DNA of 64,000 nt from Mesorhizobium sp. Z1-4. Lineage in GTDB: Bacteria > Pseudomonadota > Alphaproteobacteria > Rhizobiales > Rhizobiaceae. This document shows positions 54,530 to 62,525 of this stretch, piece by piece (within the stretch, counting starts at the first letter, position 1; each line of letters begins with the position of its first letter). The translations under genes were made by a program, and so were the position numbers. The stretch spans positions 47,164 to 111,163 of the forward strand of contig NZ_RCIO01000007.1 of NCBI RefSeq assembly GCF_004000235.1, in the 5' to 3' direction. Below the pieces are notes generated by a model. That model searched no databases, had not been told where the DNA came from, and worked only from the letters and a program-made list of their open reading frames with translations.

Positions 54530-55086
54530 ACGTATTTCTCCAACGGCAGCAGCATGCACGAGGCGCGCGCAATTGTGAGTTAGAATCGAGAAAAATCAAA
54601 CGATTGGCTGGCGCGAAATGTCGAAAAATGCCGGCGCGCCGTTCGAATATTTGCCTGCTCGACGGTACTTAGCCGGTTTGGTGGCCCTGTTTGTGGGTCC
54701 GCGGTGGGGGGCTTAAACAGGCTCTGTCTTTATTTTGCCGGCTGCCGACCGTCAGGCCCGCATGGTGCCTTGATCGATGAGCTGCATAAACGCAGGGTGT
54801 GAACAATAAAGCGCATCGGCGTTGATGCATAATATTTTATGTTAGTTGTGATTTTCAATAGAGGTGAGCGCTTTTGCGCCTTACGTAGCCTTACATAATT
54901 ACTTATGTGAACTGGACCAATGATCACGCGAATGCTCTATGTGATTATACGCGTTTGATTTCATAGTTGCTTAACTGCAACGGGCATTTGGGTAAATTAA
55001 CTGGAATAAACTGAATCGCGCTCAACTAGGTGACTCATGCCTGCACCTGAATTAGTGCTGATGAAATCGGGAGAAATGGGTGCAGT
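54530..55086. other. Long AT-rich intergenic region before the type I secretion operon
   Basis: About 557 nt with no convincing gene, although part of the left end would be read through if the patatin gene starts at 54559. From about 54780 onward it is clearly richer in A/T than the flanking genes. It contains the palindrome at 54893-54908 and the ribosome binding region GGGAGAAATGGG before the tolC-like gene. AT-rich promoter regions of this type are preferred by MucR/H-NS-like proteins in rhizobia, so silencing is possible; this is inference. Confidence 0.5.
54893..54908. promoter_or_regulatory. Palindrome ACATAA-ttac-TTATGT, candidate operator
   Basis: Perfect 6-bp arms with a 4-nt spacer about 180 nt upstream of the tolC-like gene, the only strong palindrome seen in this gap. 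No T-run follows. Candidate site for a regulator of the secretion operon, for instance the ribbon-helix-helix protein encoded at 60032. Confidence 0.35.
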
Positions 55087-56526
55087 ATGGGCTTGGGGAA
55101 ACTTGTTTCGTTTGGCGTCTTGCAGGTTGGGCTCGCCGTCGCTTGCGCTGGGGGTGTTGCGCACGCGCTTACCTTGAAGGAAGCGGTCACGGAGGCGCTT
55201 ACTTCAAACCCTGAAATTCTTCAGGCGGCTGAAAATCGGGAAGCTACCGAATTCGAATTGCGGCAAGCTCGCGGTCTTTATCTTCCGAGCATCGATCTGG
55301 AGGCGTCGGTCGGTATCCGCAAGCTTGACAGCCCAAGCAGCCGCAGGCTGGGGGTTTCCGGCCAGGAGCTATATCCGCGCGATGTCGGCATCTCGCTGAC
55401 GCAAACCCTGTTCGACGGCGGTGCGCGGCGCGCGGAGGTTGAGCGGCAGGCAGCACGGGTGGATGGTGCCTCATTTCGTGTGCTTGAGCGCTCGGAAGCA
55501 ATCGCACTGGCAGTGGCGCAGGAATACCTTGAAATCCTGGTTCAGGCGGAAATTGTTGCCGCTGCGCAGCAGAATGTGGGCTTCCACAAGGCCATACTGG
55601 GCGATATTGCCGCGAGTGTGAGCGGCGGGGTGCTGACGGATGCGGACCGCATACAGGGTCGGGAGCGGCTGATATCGGCCGATGCAAGGCTGACCGAGGT
55701 CAATGAAGATCTCCAGGCCGCGAAGATCCGGTTTCATCGGCTTGTTGGCCGGCCGCTGACGAACGCGCGGTCGCCGGGATCGGTTTCGAAATACCTGCCC
55801 AGAACGCTAGACGATGCAATCGCGATGGCGCGGCGCAACAATCCGCGCATCAAAGCGGCCGGAGCGGATGTAGATGCCGCCGATGCCGAGGTGCGAGGCG
55901 CGAACGCGCCGTTCTTTCCGAAGGTCGCATTGGAAGGTCGGGCGCGGGTTGGCCAGGATATCGACGGCTCATTGGGCCGGACATCCGACCTCGAAGCCAA
56001 AGTGACTGCAAGGTGGAACCTGTTTCGCGGCGGACGGGATGTTGCGGCAAAGCAAGAAAGCATCCGACGGTCGGGCGAACAGCGTTATGCACTGGCGATA
56101 ATCCATCGTGAGGTGGAAGAGGCGGTGCGCGGTGCCTGGAACCAGCGTGGTCGGCGGGCCGAACTTGCCGGACTTCTGCGCGACCAGGCCGGCGTGAATG
56201 CTCAGCTCGTTTCGTCGTATCGCGAGCAGCTGCGCAACGGACAGAGATCGCTGCTCGACGTCCTCGGAGCGCAGAATACGCGCTTCAATTCAGCTATTTT
56301 GTCCCAGACGGCGGTTTATGCGGCGTTGTTTGCCGAATACCGACTGCTCGCCGCGACCGGCACACTTGCGTCGGTACTCGGGACTGCTCCGGTTGAACAG
56401 AGCGAAGCATACGCGCGTGAAGAATTTCGCGTCCAAAGCGTGGAAACGCCCGATTACCGCAGGACGCCGTCAAGGCAAACCTCGGCGCTGCCGCTAGATT
56501 TGTTAGCCCCCATCCGGAAGGAATGA
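55087..56526 (+). CDS. TolC-family outer membrane component of type I secretion (LapE-like)
   Basis: A 479-residue protein with a signal peptide (GVLQVGLAVACAGGVAHA). TolC-type repeats: LKEAVTEALTSNPEI near residue 28, SLTQTLFDGGARRAEVE near 108, YLEILVQAEIV near 145, AIAMARRNNPRIKAA near 245 and LFRGGRDVAAKQESI near 315. It forms the outer membrane exit duct. ATG 55087. It is first in an operon with the ABC exporter (7 nt gap) and the adaptor, as in Lap systems. Confidence 0.93.
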   Translation: MGLGKLVSFGVLQVGLAVACAGGVAHALTLKEAVTEALTSNPEILQAAENREATEFELRQARGLYLPSIDLEASVGIRKLDSPSSRRLGVSGQELYPRDVGISLTQTLFDGGARRAEVERQAARVDGASFRVLERSEAIALAVAQEYLEILVQAEIVAAAQQNVGFHKAILGDIAASVSGGVLTDADRIQGRERLISADARLTEVNEDLQAAKIRFHRLVGRPLTNARSPGSVSKYLPRTLDDAIAMARRNNPRIKAAGADVDAADAEVRGANAPFFPKVALEGRARVGQDIDGSLGRTSDLEAKVTARWNLFRGGRDVAAKQESIRRSGEQRYALAIIHREVEEAVRGAWNQRGRRAELAGLLRDQAGVNAQLVSSYREQLRNGQRSLLDVLGAQNTRFNSAILSQTAVYAALFAEYRLLAATGTLASVLGTAPVEQSEAYAREEFRVQSVETPDYRRTPSRQTSALPLDLLAPIRKE

Positions 56527-56533
56527 TATCGCG

Positions 56534-58714
56534 TTGCATGGAACCGACACGGCGATGTTGGCCGCGCATAGCGCGGCCAGTTCCATTTCAAAGGAAGGCT
56601 TTCAAACCGCTTTCGCTTCGGTTGCCGCCTTTCTCGGGCGCAATGCGTCTCAAACGGTCCTATTTTCCGGCGTTCCTGAATCCGACCTCGTCCAACCGGA
56701 TGCCGATTCCATTGATCGGCTGGCGCGCCGGGTTGGCCTTGAAGCAAAGCATGTCTCGCCTACCGCGCTGAAAAGCGGCAATGCCGAACTGCCGGCAATT
56801 GCCCTGTTCGAGGACGGGCAGGCGCTGTCGCTGCTGGAGTTCGATTCCAATGGCGACGTCGTGACAGGCCCCTCGCTTTCGCTCGGCGATGGCGAGGTCA
56901 TCAAGTCAGACCAGCTGTTGAAGCTCCGTCCCACGCGACTTGTCGGACTGTCGGTATCATACGGAAATCGCGCCGAGGAGGCGAGCGTCGGACTGGCCCC
57001 GCGGATCGAAAAGCCGCATTGGCTTGCATCGACGCTGTCGCAATTCTGGCGTACCTATCTGCGCGTAGCGCTAGCGGCACTTTTCATCAATTTCATCGCA
57101 CTCGTCTCGCCGCTTTTCGTGATGAATGTCTACGATCGTGTGCTGCCAAACGAGGCAATAGCCACGCTTTGGGTTCTTGCACTCGGCGTTTGTGCGGCAC
57201 TCGTATTCGACCTCATCCTCAAAACAGCGCGCGCCGCGCTTATCGACTATGCCGGCCGCAAGGCAGACCTGCGGCTGTCAGCGCTGCTGTTCGACAAGGT
57301 ATTGAACTCCACGCTCGCAGCCCGACCGATGTCAACGGGCGAATATGCGAGCCGGGTGACACAGTACGAATTCGTGCGCGAGTTTTTCACATCGAACACG
57401 ATCAGCACGATCATCGATTCTGCCTTCGTGTTCATTTTTCTTGGTGTCATCTACAGCATTTCGGGCTGGATCGCGGTCATTCCAGCGGTGGCGTTCGGGC
57501 TGGCTGTCGCGATCGGCCTTGTTGCGCAGGCACGTATCGGCAGGCGGGTTGCAGCCGCTGCTAACGAAGCGGCTCAACGTCAGGCGCTGCTTGTAGAATC
57601 GATTGCGACTATCGAAACTGTGAAGAGCCTGAGGGCGGAAGCCGGTCTTTTGCGGAAATGGCAGGAGCTGAGCAAAAACGCTGCCCATACAAGCGACCAG
57701 ATCAAGCGGATTTCGGCATCGGCTGCAAACTCGACGCAGTTCGTTCAGCAACTGGTGACGGTCGGCATCATACTCGCAGGCGCCTATTCCTTTGCCGCAG
57801 GTGATATTTCAACCGGCGCGATCATCGCAACCGTGATGTTGTCAGGACGAGCCGTTGCGCCTCTCAGCCAGATTGCAATGACGCTTGCCCGCCTGAGGCA
57901 GGCGCTTCTGTCGTTGCGGATCTTGAACACAATCATGGAACAGCCGGAAGACCGGCCGGATACCGTGGGTTTCGTCAACCGGACGATAGCATCGCCCAGT
58001 ATCGAATTTCAGAGCGTTGGGTTTAGCTACCCCGGTTCGGATATGCAGGTGCTGAACGAACTCTCATTCCGCGTGAACGCTGGCGAAAGGGTTGGGATTG
58101 TCGGACGCATCGGTTCAGGCAAGTCTACTATCGGCCGGCTTGTCGGAGCGCTCTATCCGGCCGATTCCGGGAAGTTGATGTTGGATGGCATCGATGTGCG
58201 GCAGTATCATCCGGCGGAAATCCGTACTTGTGTGGGGCTTGTCGGTCAGTCAGCGGATTTGTTTTCAGGAACGGTCAAGGAGAACCTGCTGGTTGGCAAA
58301 CCAACCGCCAGCGATGACGAACTCCTGTACGTTTCCAAGCTGACGGGCGTCGATCAGTTCGTAGGGCGACATCCACGCGGCTTCGACATGCCGGTTGGAG
58401 AACGTGGCAGCGCGCTTTCCGGAGGGCAGCGGCAGGCATTGGCAATCGCCCGGCTCCTACTCGCACGTCCCAGGATCGTTTTTCTCGATGAGCCATCCGG
58501 TGCGATGGATCTGGCCAGCGAACGCCTACTCATAGACAACCTCCGCAAGGCTCTGGATGGGCCTACCACCGTAATAATCGCCACTCATCGCCATTCGATG
58601 CTCGAGCTGATCGACCGCCTCATTGTCGTCGATAAGGGCCGCGTGGTTGCAGACGGCCCCAAGCAAAAGGTGATTGAGGCGCTTCAGCGCAATTCGCCAG
58701 GTGAAGCCGCATGA
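56534..58714 (+). CDS. Type I secretion ABC transporter, LapB-like
   Basis: A 726-residue exporter. Residues 1-145 resemble a C39 peptidase-like domain but contain no cysteine, so this is a non-cleaving 'CLD' domain as in LapB/HlyB exporters. Six transmembrane segments span about 160-430. The nucleotide-binding domain has Walker A GRIGSGKSTIG near residue 526, the LSGGQRQALAIARLLLARP signature near 635 and Walker B RIVFLDEPSGAMD. The start is TTG 56534; ATG 56555 is an alternative. The stop overlaps the next start (ATGA, 58711-58714). Confidence 0.95.
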   Translation: MHGTDTAMLAAHSAASSISKEGFQTAFASVAAFLGRNASQTVLFSGVPESDLVQPDADSIDRLARRVGLEAKHVSPTALKSGNAELPAIALFEDGQALSLLEFDSNGDVVTGPSLSLGDGEVIKSDQLLKLRPTRLVGLSVSYGNRAEEASVGLAPRIEKPHWLASTLSQFWRTYLRVALAALFINFIALVSPLFVMNVYDRVLPNEAIATLWVLALGVCAALVFDLILKTARAALIDYAGRKADLRLSALLFDKVLNSTLAARPMSTGEYASRVTQYEFVREFFTSNTISTIIDSAFVFIFLGVIYSISGWIAVIPAVAFGLAVAIGLVAQARIGRRVAAAANEAAQRQALLVESIATIETVKSLRAEAGLLRKWQELSKNAAHTSDQIKRISASAANSTQFVQQLVTVGIILAGAYSFAAGDISTGAIIATVMLSGRAVAPLSQIAMTLARLRQALLSLRILNTIMEQPEDRPDTVGFVNRTIASPSIEFQSVGFSYPGSDMQVLNELSFRVNAGERVGIVGRIGSGKSTIGRLVGALYPADSGKLMLDGIDVRQYHPAEIRTCVGLVGQSADLFSGTVKENLLVGKPTASDDELLYVSKLTGVDQFVGRHPRGFDMPVGERGSALSGGQRQALAIARLLLARPRIVFLDEPSGAMDLASERLLIDNLRKALDGPTTVIIATHRHSMLELIDRLIVVDKGRVVADGPKQKVIEALQRNSPGEAA

Positions 58715-60003
58715 GAGAACGCATCAAGGATCGACCGCCGCTCGCCGCGCGGCTCGTCGTTTGGATTGTCGTGCTGCTGATTGGGACTTTCGTTGCATGG
58801 GCGGCGATTGCACGCGTCGACGAAATAGCGCGCGGCGAGGGCAAGGTTATTCCGCTCTCAAAGACCCAGATCATACAGGCGAGTGAGGCCGGCGTTGTCC
58901 AGGAGATTGCTGTTCGTGTCGGGCAGGTGGTACGGGCGGGCGACTTGATCTTGCGCCTGGACGACACGACGACGACTTCGTCCCTGGGTGAATCGCAGGC
59001 GCGTGCCAATGCCCTTCGTACGCGCATAGAACGCCTCGATCTCGAAATAGCCGTAGATCTGGAGAGGTCCTTTAAATGCAGCGACAAGCTGGCGGCGGCC
59101 AATCCGGCGATCTGCGCGAACGAGGCCGCCGTATTCCAGGCGCGGCGCGAGAATTTCCAGAACAAGGCTGATGTGCTTGGCGCGCGGGCCGACCAGCGTT
59201 CGCTGGAACTGCAAGAGGCCGAGACGAACATTGAGCAGCTTCAGAAAGTGATCGAAGCCATGGACCGCGAGGTCCAGATGATCGAACCGCTGGTCAAGAA
59301 GCGGTTACATGCGGAAACCGATCTTCTGCGCCTTGAGCGCGAACTTGCCGAGAAGAAGGGGCAGTTGTCCGTCGCGCAGAAAAGCCTCGGCCGGTTACGG
59401 GCCGCCATCCGCGAGGCAGAACTGCAGCAGGTTGAGCTCAGACTCCAGCTGGAGCAGGAAGCGCGGACGGAAAAATCCGAGCTCCTGTCCGATCTCAATG
59501 TACTTGAGGAGACAATCCGCGGTGCGAGCGACCGCGTTCGGAGGACCGATATACGCAGTCCCGTCGACGGGATAGTGAACACACTCGATATCAATACGAT
59601 CGGAGCTTTCGTTCAGCCGGGGACGGTGATCGGGGGCGTCGTCCCGACCTCGGATGCGCTGCTCATTGAAGCACGTATCTCGCCGCGCGATGTCGCGTTC
59701 GTTCGTCCCGGCCAGTCAGCTCTGGTCAAAGTAACTGCCTATGACTTCTCGGTTTTCGGCGGGCTGGATGGCGATGTCTCGAACATCTCCGCGGACAGCC
59801 TGGTCGATGCCGAAACGGGCGAGACGTATTATCAAGTCTATGTAAAGACTGACGAGAGCGGCATCGTCAAGGACGGCAGGACGCATCTGATCATTCCCGG
59901 CATGGTGGCATCGGTCGAGATCATGACCGGACAAAAGACTGTCCTCGATTATCTGATGAAACCAATCAACAAGGCTAAGAACGAAGCCTTGACCGAGCGA
60001 TGA
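58711..60003 (+). CDS. HlyD-family periplasmic adaptor (LapC-like)
   Basis: A 430-residue membrane fusion protein. One transmembrane segment lies near residues 15-33 (LVVWIVVLLIGTFVAWAAIA). The lipoyl half-motif VDEIARGEGKVIPLSKTQII follows, then a long coiled-coil hairpin (about 90-285) and the second half of the barrel with TDIRSPVDGIVNTLDINTIG near residue 280. ATG 58711 overlaps the ABC gene stop. It bridges the ABC exporter and the TolC-like duct. Confidence 0.95.
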   Translation: MRERIKDRPPLAARLVVWIVVLLIGTFVAWAAIARVDEIARGEGKVIPLSKTQIIQASEAGVVQEIAVRVGQVVRAGDLILRLDDTTTTSSLGESQARANALRTRIERLDLEIAVDLERSFKCSDKLAAANPAICANEAAVFQARRENFQNKADVLGARADQRSLELQEAETNIEQLQKVIEAMDREVQMIEPLVKKRLHAETDLLRLERELAEKKGQLSVAQKSLGRLRAAIREAELQQVELRLQLEQEARTEKSELLSDLNVLEETIRGASDRVRRTDIRSPVDGIVNTLDINTIGAFVQPGTVIGGVVPTSDALLIEARISPRDVAFVRPGQSALVKVTAYDFSVFGGLDGDVSNISADSLVDAETGETYYQVYVKTDESGIVKDGRTHLIIPGMVASVEIMTGQKTVLDYLMKPINKAKNEALTER

Positions 60004-60031
60004 TGCGACGGTCGGAGGAAACGCGAAGTGC

Positions 60032-60649
60032 ATGAAACCGATTGACCTGGATACAGATGCTGAGGAGTTCGACGGCAGCGCGCTGCTGTTTCGAGCGGTG
60101 ACCGCTCGGGGCAAGAGGCGCGGTATACGGCTTGAGAAAATTTTCTGGGAAGCCCTTTCGGAAGCCGCGAAAGCCGAAGGACGAGCTCTAAGCGAGGTGG
60201 TGGGGGCCGCACACGATTCTCTGCCAGAGTCCGGAAACCTGGCCTCCGCACTTCGTGTTATCGGAACGCACTGGATGCGTGCCCGGCTCAGGCAGCTCGA
60301 ACATGCCACGGTGCCGGAAAATGTCTTTGCACTGGTGCAAGCGAGTCCATCGCCTGCCTTTGCCCTCTTGGACGACAAGCGGATCGTTCACTACAATCTG
60401 CCGTTCCTGCACTTTGTCCAGGCAAGTTTTGTCGGTGTAGAGCAAGCCGAGCTCATGCGTGGGTTGCGCCTGTCGCTCGACATGCAGCTGGAGGACGTTC
60501 TGAACAAGCTAAAGGACGATCCCAAGACGCCGGTCAATACGGGATTTGCGCTCGGTGTCGTGGGGCGCAGGGTACGAGGGCAACTGAAAGCCGCGCTAGC
60601 ACCCACTCCTGATCAGTCGATGGTTGTTGCGTTCGTCACCCACCCGTGA
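60032..60649 (+). CDS. Ribbon-helix-helix plus PAS-like domain protein in the secretion operon
   Basis: A 205-residue soluble protein. Residues 21-65 match the RHH_4 (ribbon-helix-helix) fold: RLEKIFWEALSEAAKAEGR then ALSEVVGAAHDS. Residues about 100-165 (VFALVQASPSPAFALLDDKR, IVHYNLPFLHFVQ) look like the first strands and helices of a PAS domain. No transmembrane segment. Located 28 nt after the adaptor gene, on the same strand. A DNA-binding sensor that controls the operon, or an intracellular partner of the adhesin system, is plausible. The combination is not one I can name. ATG 60032; GGAGG lies 13 nt upstream, rather far. Confidence 0.65.
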   Translation: MKPIDLDTDAEEFDGSALLFRAVTARGKRRGIRLEKIFWEALSEAAKAEGRALSEVVGAAHDSLPESGNLASALRVIGTHWMRARLRQLEHATVPENVFALVQASPSPAFALLDDKRIVHYNLPFLHFVQASFVGVEQAELMRGLRLSLDMQLEDVLNKLKDDPKTPVNTGFALGVVGRRVRGQLKAALAPTPDQSMVVAFVTHP

Positions 60650-60661
60650 CCCAGGCGCAGG

Positions 60662-61669
60662 TCAGAATGGACCGACTGCCATTGGCTGCGGTGCTTTAGC
60701 TCGCACATCTGGATACTGACCTTCGCCCGGCGCAATGCCGTTCAGCCCCGTTAGAGATGCCACCATGCGGGAGCCGCCGACCGGGCGCCCAAAAATGTGT
60801 CCGCGATCGCCACTCAGAGAATAGAGCGGAACATAGTCGGGCAACTCATCATCGGTCAGAATGTCATCGCGCACATTGTCGAGGATCAGATTGCCCTGCG
60901 TCGTTCGGATGGAAAGCACCGCGTGATAAACAGCCCGGCTTTGATCCCGCAGCACGACAATAGACATTGCAGACCTGGGTACCCCGGCTTCAGCCAGGAC
61001 GGCCATCTTCAGGATGGCGTAGTCTTCGCAATCTCCAGCGCCGCGATTTAGGGTAGTGCTGGGATTGGCCCAGAAGTCTGTCACACGATATGCATTTCGA
61101 TCCGGCTGATAGCGAATGAGCTTGTTCACGCCCGTATTCACGGATGTAAGGAGACGGGTGAACCCGCCTTGCGCCTTGTCCCGGATCAGGGTGTTCAAGG
61201 ATCGTGCTGCGCGCCAACATCCATGAGATGCGCAGTTGTTCAAGAAACCCGCTTCAATATCCATTTCCACCGAGCGCATGCGCTCCATGGCGGGGAGTTT
61301 GCCGAAGGGTATGCCTATCGACTTGAAAAGTGTCGTGTTGTTGCGCGCGGCAACCGGCCGCTTGGCTTTGCTCGGACGCTTCAGCAGAAGGCCGGTGCCG
61401 AGATTGTCCCTTAGATAGGCTGCGGCAGTAAGCCCCCCATGCATGGACGCACGCATTGATTGCGGGTGTTGTTCGAGCAGTGCCGAAACAACGGGCATTA
61501 TATTGGCCTGATTAGATCTGATGCGTTCTGCAAGTATGCTCGGTCGATTTTCGGATTTTACGCTCGCCATGCGCTCCGTAATTGGGCCCGCAACGCACGT
61601 TGATGCAGCAATTACGAGTGCTACACCTATAAATACTGAAACAATACTTGCCTGCGATTTCTCGAACAT
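60662..61669 (-). CDS. LapG-like periplasmic transglutaminase-fold cysteine protease
   Basis: A 335-residue BTLCP protein with a signal peptide (SVFIGVALVIAASTCVAG). The catalytic triad fits the LapG family: Cys214 in GAGDCEDYAILK, His249 in YHAVLSI and Asp264 in LILDNV. Spacing (35 and 15) is close to the 37 and 17 of Pseudomonas LapG. About 90 extra residues precede the core. LapG cleaves the N-terminal retention module of a giant adhesin at a di-alanine site, and is held inactive by the c-di-GMP receptor LapD. It is convergent to the RHH gene (12 nt gap) and divergent from the adhesin. Confidence 0.88.
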   Translation of the reverse strand: MFEKSQASIVSVFIGVALVIAASTCVAGPITERMASVKSENRPSILAERIRSNQANIMPVVSALLEQHPQSMRASMHGGLTAAAYLRDNLGTGLLLKRPSKAKRPVAARNNTTLFKSIGIPFGKLPAMERMRSVEMDIEAGFLNNCASHGCWRAARSLNTLIRDKAQGGFTRLLTSVNTGVNKLIRYQPDRNAYRVTDFWANPSTTLNRGAGDCEDYAILKMAVLAEAGVPRSAMSIVVLRDQSRAVYHAVLSIRTTQGNLILDNVRDDILTDDELPDYVPLYSLSGDRGHIFGRPVGGSRMVASLTGLNGIAPGEGQYPDVRAKAPQPMAVGPF

Positions 61670-61970
61670 GATCGATCCCCACTCGATTGTGGAGGATCGT
61701 ACTGATTTCGTGTGAATAAACGCGAAATATACATCGGAAATACTTTACAAACATAAGTAACGAAATTTGAGGAAAATTCTACCGATCGCCAAAAGGTTTG
61801 CTTAATTCCGGGAGGGGTGAGCAACTGCATAATATAGTATACACAAGGTTAACCATCTCTAAATTATTCAGCGTGCTGCATATTTGGTTATATGTATTCG
61901 TTAATTCCGAGTTGAAATTGGTCGATGACAAATATTTAGTGCGCGACTGTTTGGGAGTTGGGGAACAGTC
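61670..61970. promoter_or_regulatory. Divergent AT-rich promoter region, LapG-like protease / adhesin
   Basis: About 300 nt between two divergent genes. It is distinctly AT-rich and contains no ORF with coding character. TTAACCATCTCTAAA at 61849-61863 is a partial CtrA-like match (TTAA-N7-TAAA). It must hold the promoters of both genes; no exact -35/-10 pair is claimed. Confidence 0.6.
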
Positions 61971-62525
61971 ATGACCGTAGAAGATCGGCACTTCAGCGCA
62001 TCCGAGATCGATCAGCGCGCGGACGGCAGCATCGTCGACGTTGCTGACGATAACGAAGAGATCATCGTAGTTGCGCAAGCCGATGGCGAGCCGGTTCCGT
62101 TGGCTGACGAGCCGACAAGTTCCGGATCCGACATCGTCATTCCCTCGGAAATCGTTCCAGATGCCGACAACGTGGTTGAGCTACCGAGTGGCGTGATCAT
62201 TGATGATCTGCAGGTCGACGGAGCCGACCTGGTGGTGGTGCTGGGAGACGGTGCCTCAATTCGCATTGTCGGTGGCGCACTCAACATCCCTACCTTTGTG
62301 ATAGACGGGATTGAGGTTCCGAGCGAAACGGTAGTGGCGGTGCTCGGCGAAAACGGCATCAACGTCGCGGCTGGCCCCGAAGGATTGCTGTCGGTCGTTG
62401 GGCCCGCGCCACAGGGTTCCGGCGGCAATTTCGAAGACGGGATCGGCGAGGAGCAGGATGGCGGCGGGCCCGAAGTTCTGGGGCTGCTCCAGAATACTTC
62501 CCAGGGCGGAGATGGCACGACGTAG
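61971..62525 (+). CDS. Giant adhesin, N-terminal retention module (stops at in-frame TAG)
   Basis: 184 codons: acidic N-terminus (MTVEDRHFSASEIDQRADGS) with no Sec signal, as expected of a type I substrate. Residues about 50-140 form alternating strands (DADNVVELPSGVIIDDL, DGASIRIVGGALNIPTFVID). A di-alanine VAAG lies at residues 132-135 in ENGINVAAGPEGLL, where LapG-type proteases cut between the alanines in LapA-like adhesins (TAAG-type sites). A glycine-rich linker follows. The amber codon at 62523-62525 ends the frame, but the same frame continues open to the window end. Likely a LapA-type cell-surface adhesin held by the retention module. Confidence 0.75.
   Translation: MTVEDRHFSASEIDQRADGSIVDVADDNEEIIVVAQADGEPVPLADEPTSSGSDIVIPSEIVPDADNVVELPSGVIIDDLQVDGADLVVVLGDGASIRIVGGALNIPTFVIDGIEVPSETVVAVLGENGINVAAGPEGLLSVVGPAPQGSGGNFEDGIGEEQDGGGPEVLGLLQNTSQGGDGTT

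Noticed and set aside
54730..54927. 65-codon open frame in the AT-rich intergenic region
   Set aside because: No ribosome binding site, no conserved-looking motif, and the composition follows the AT-rich background.
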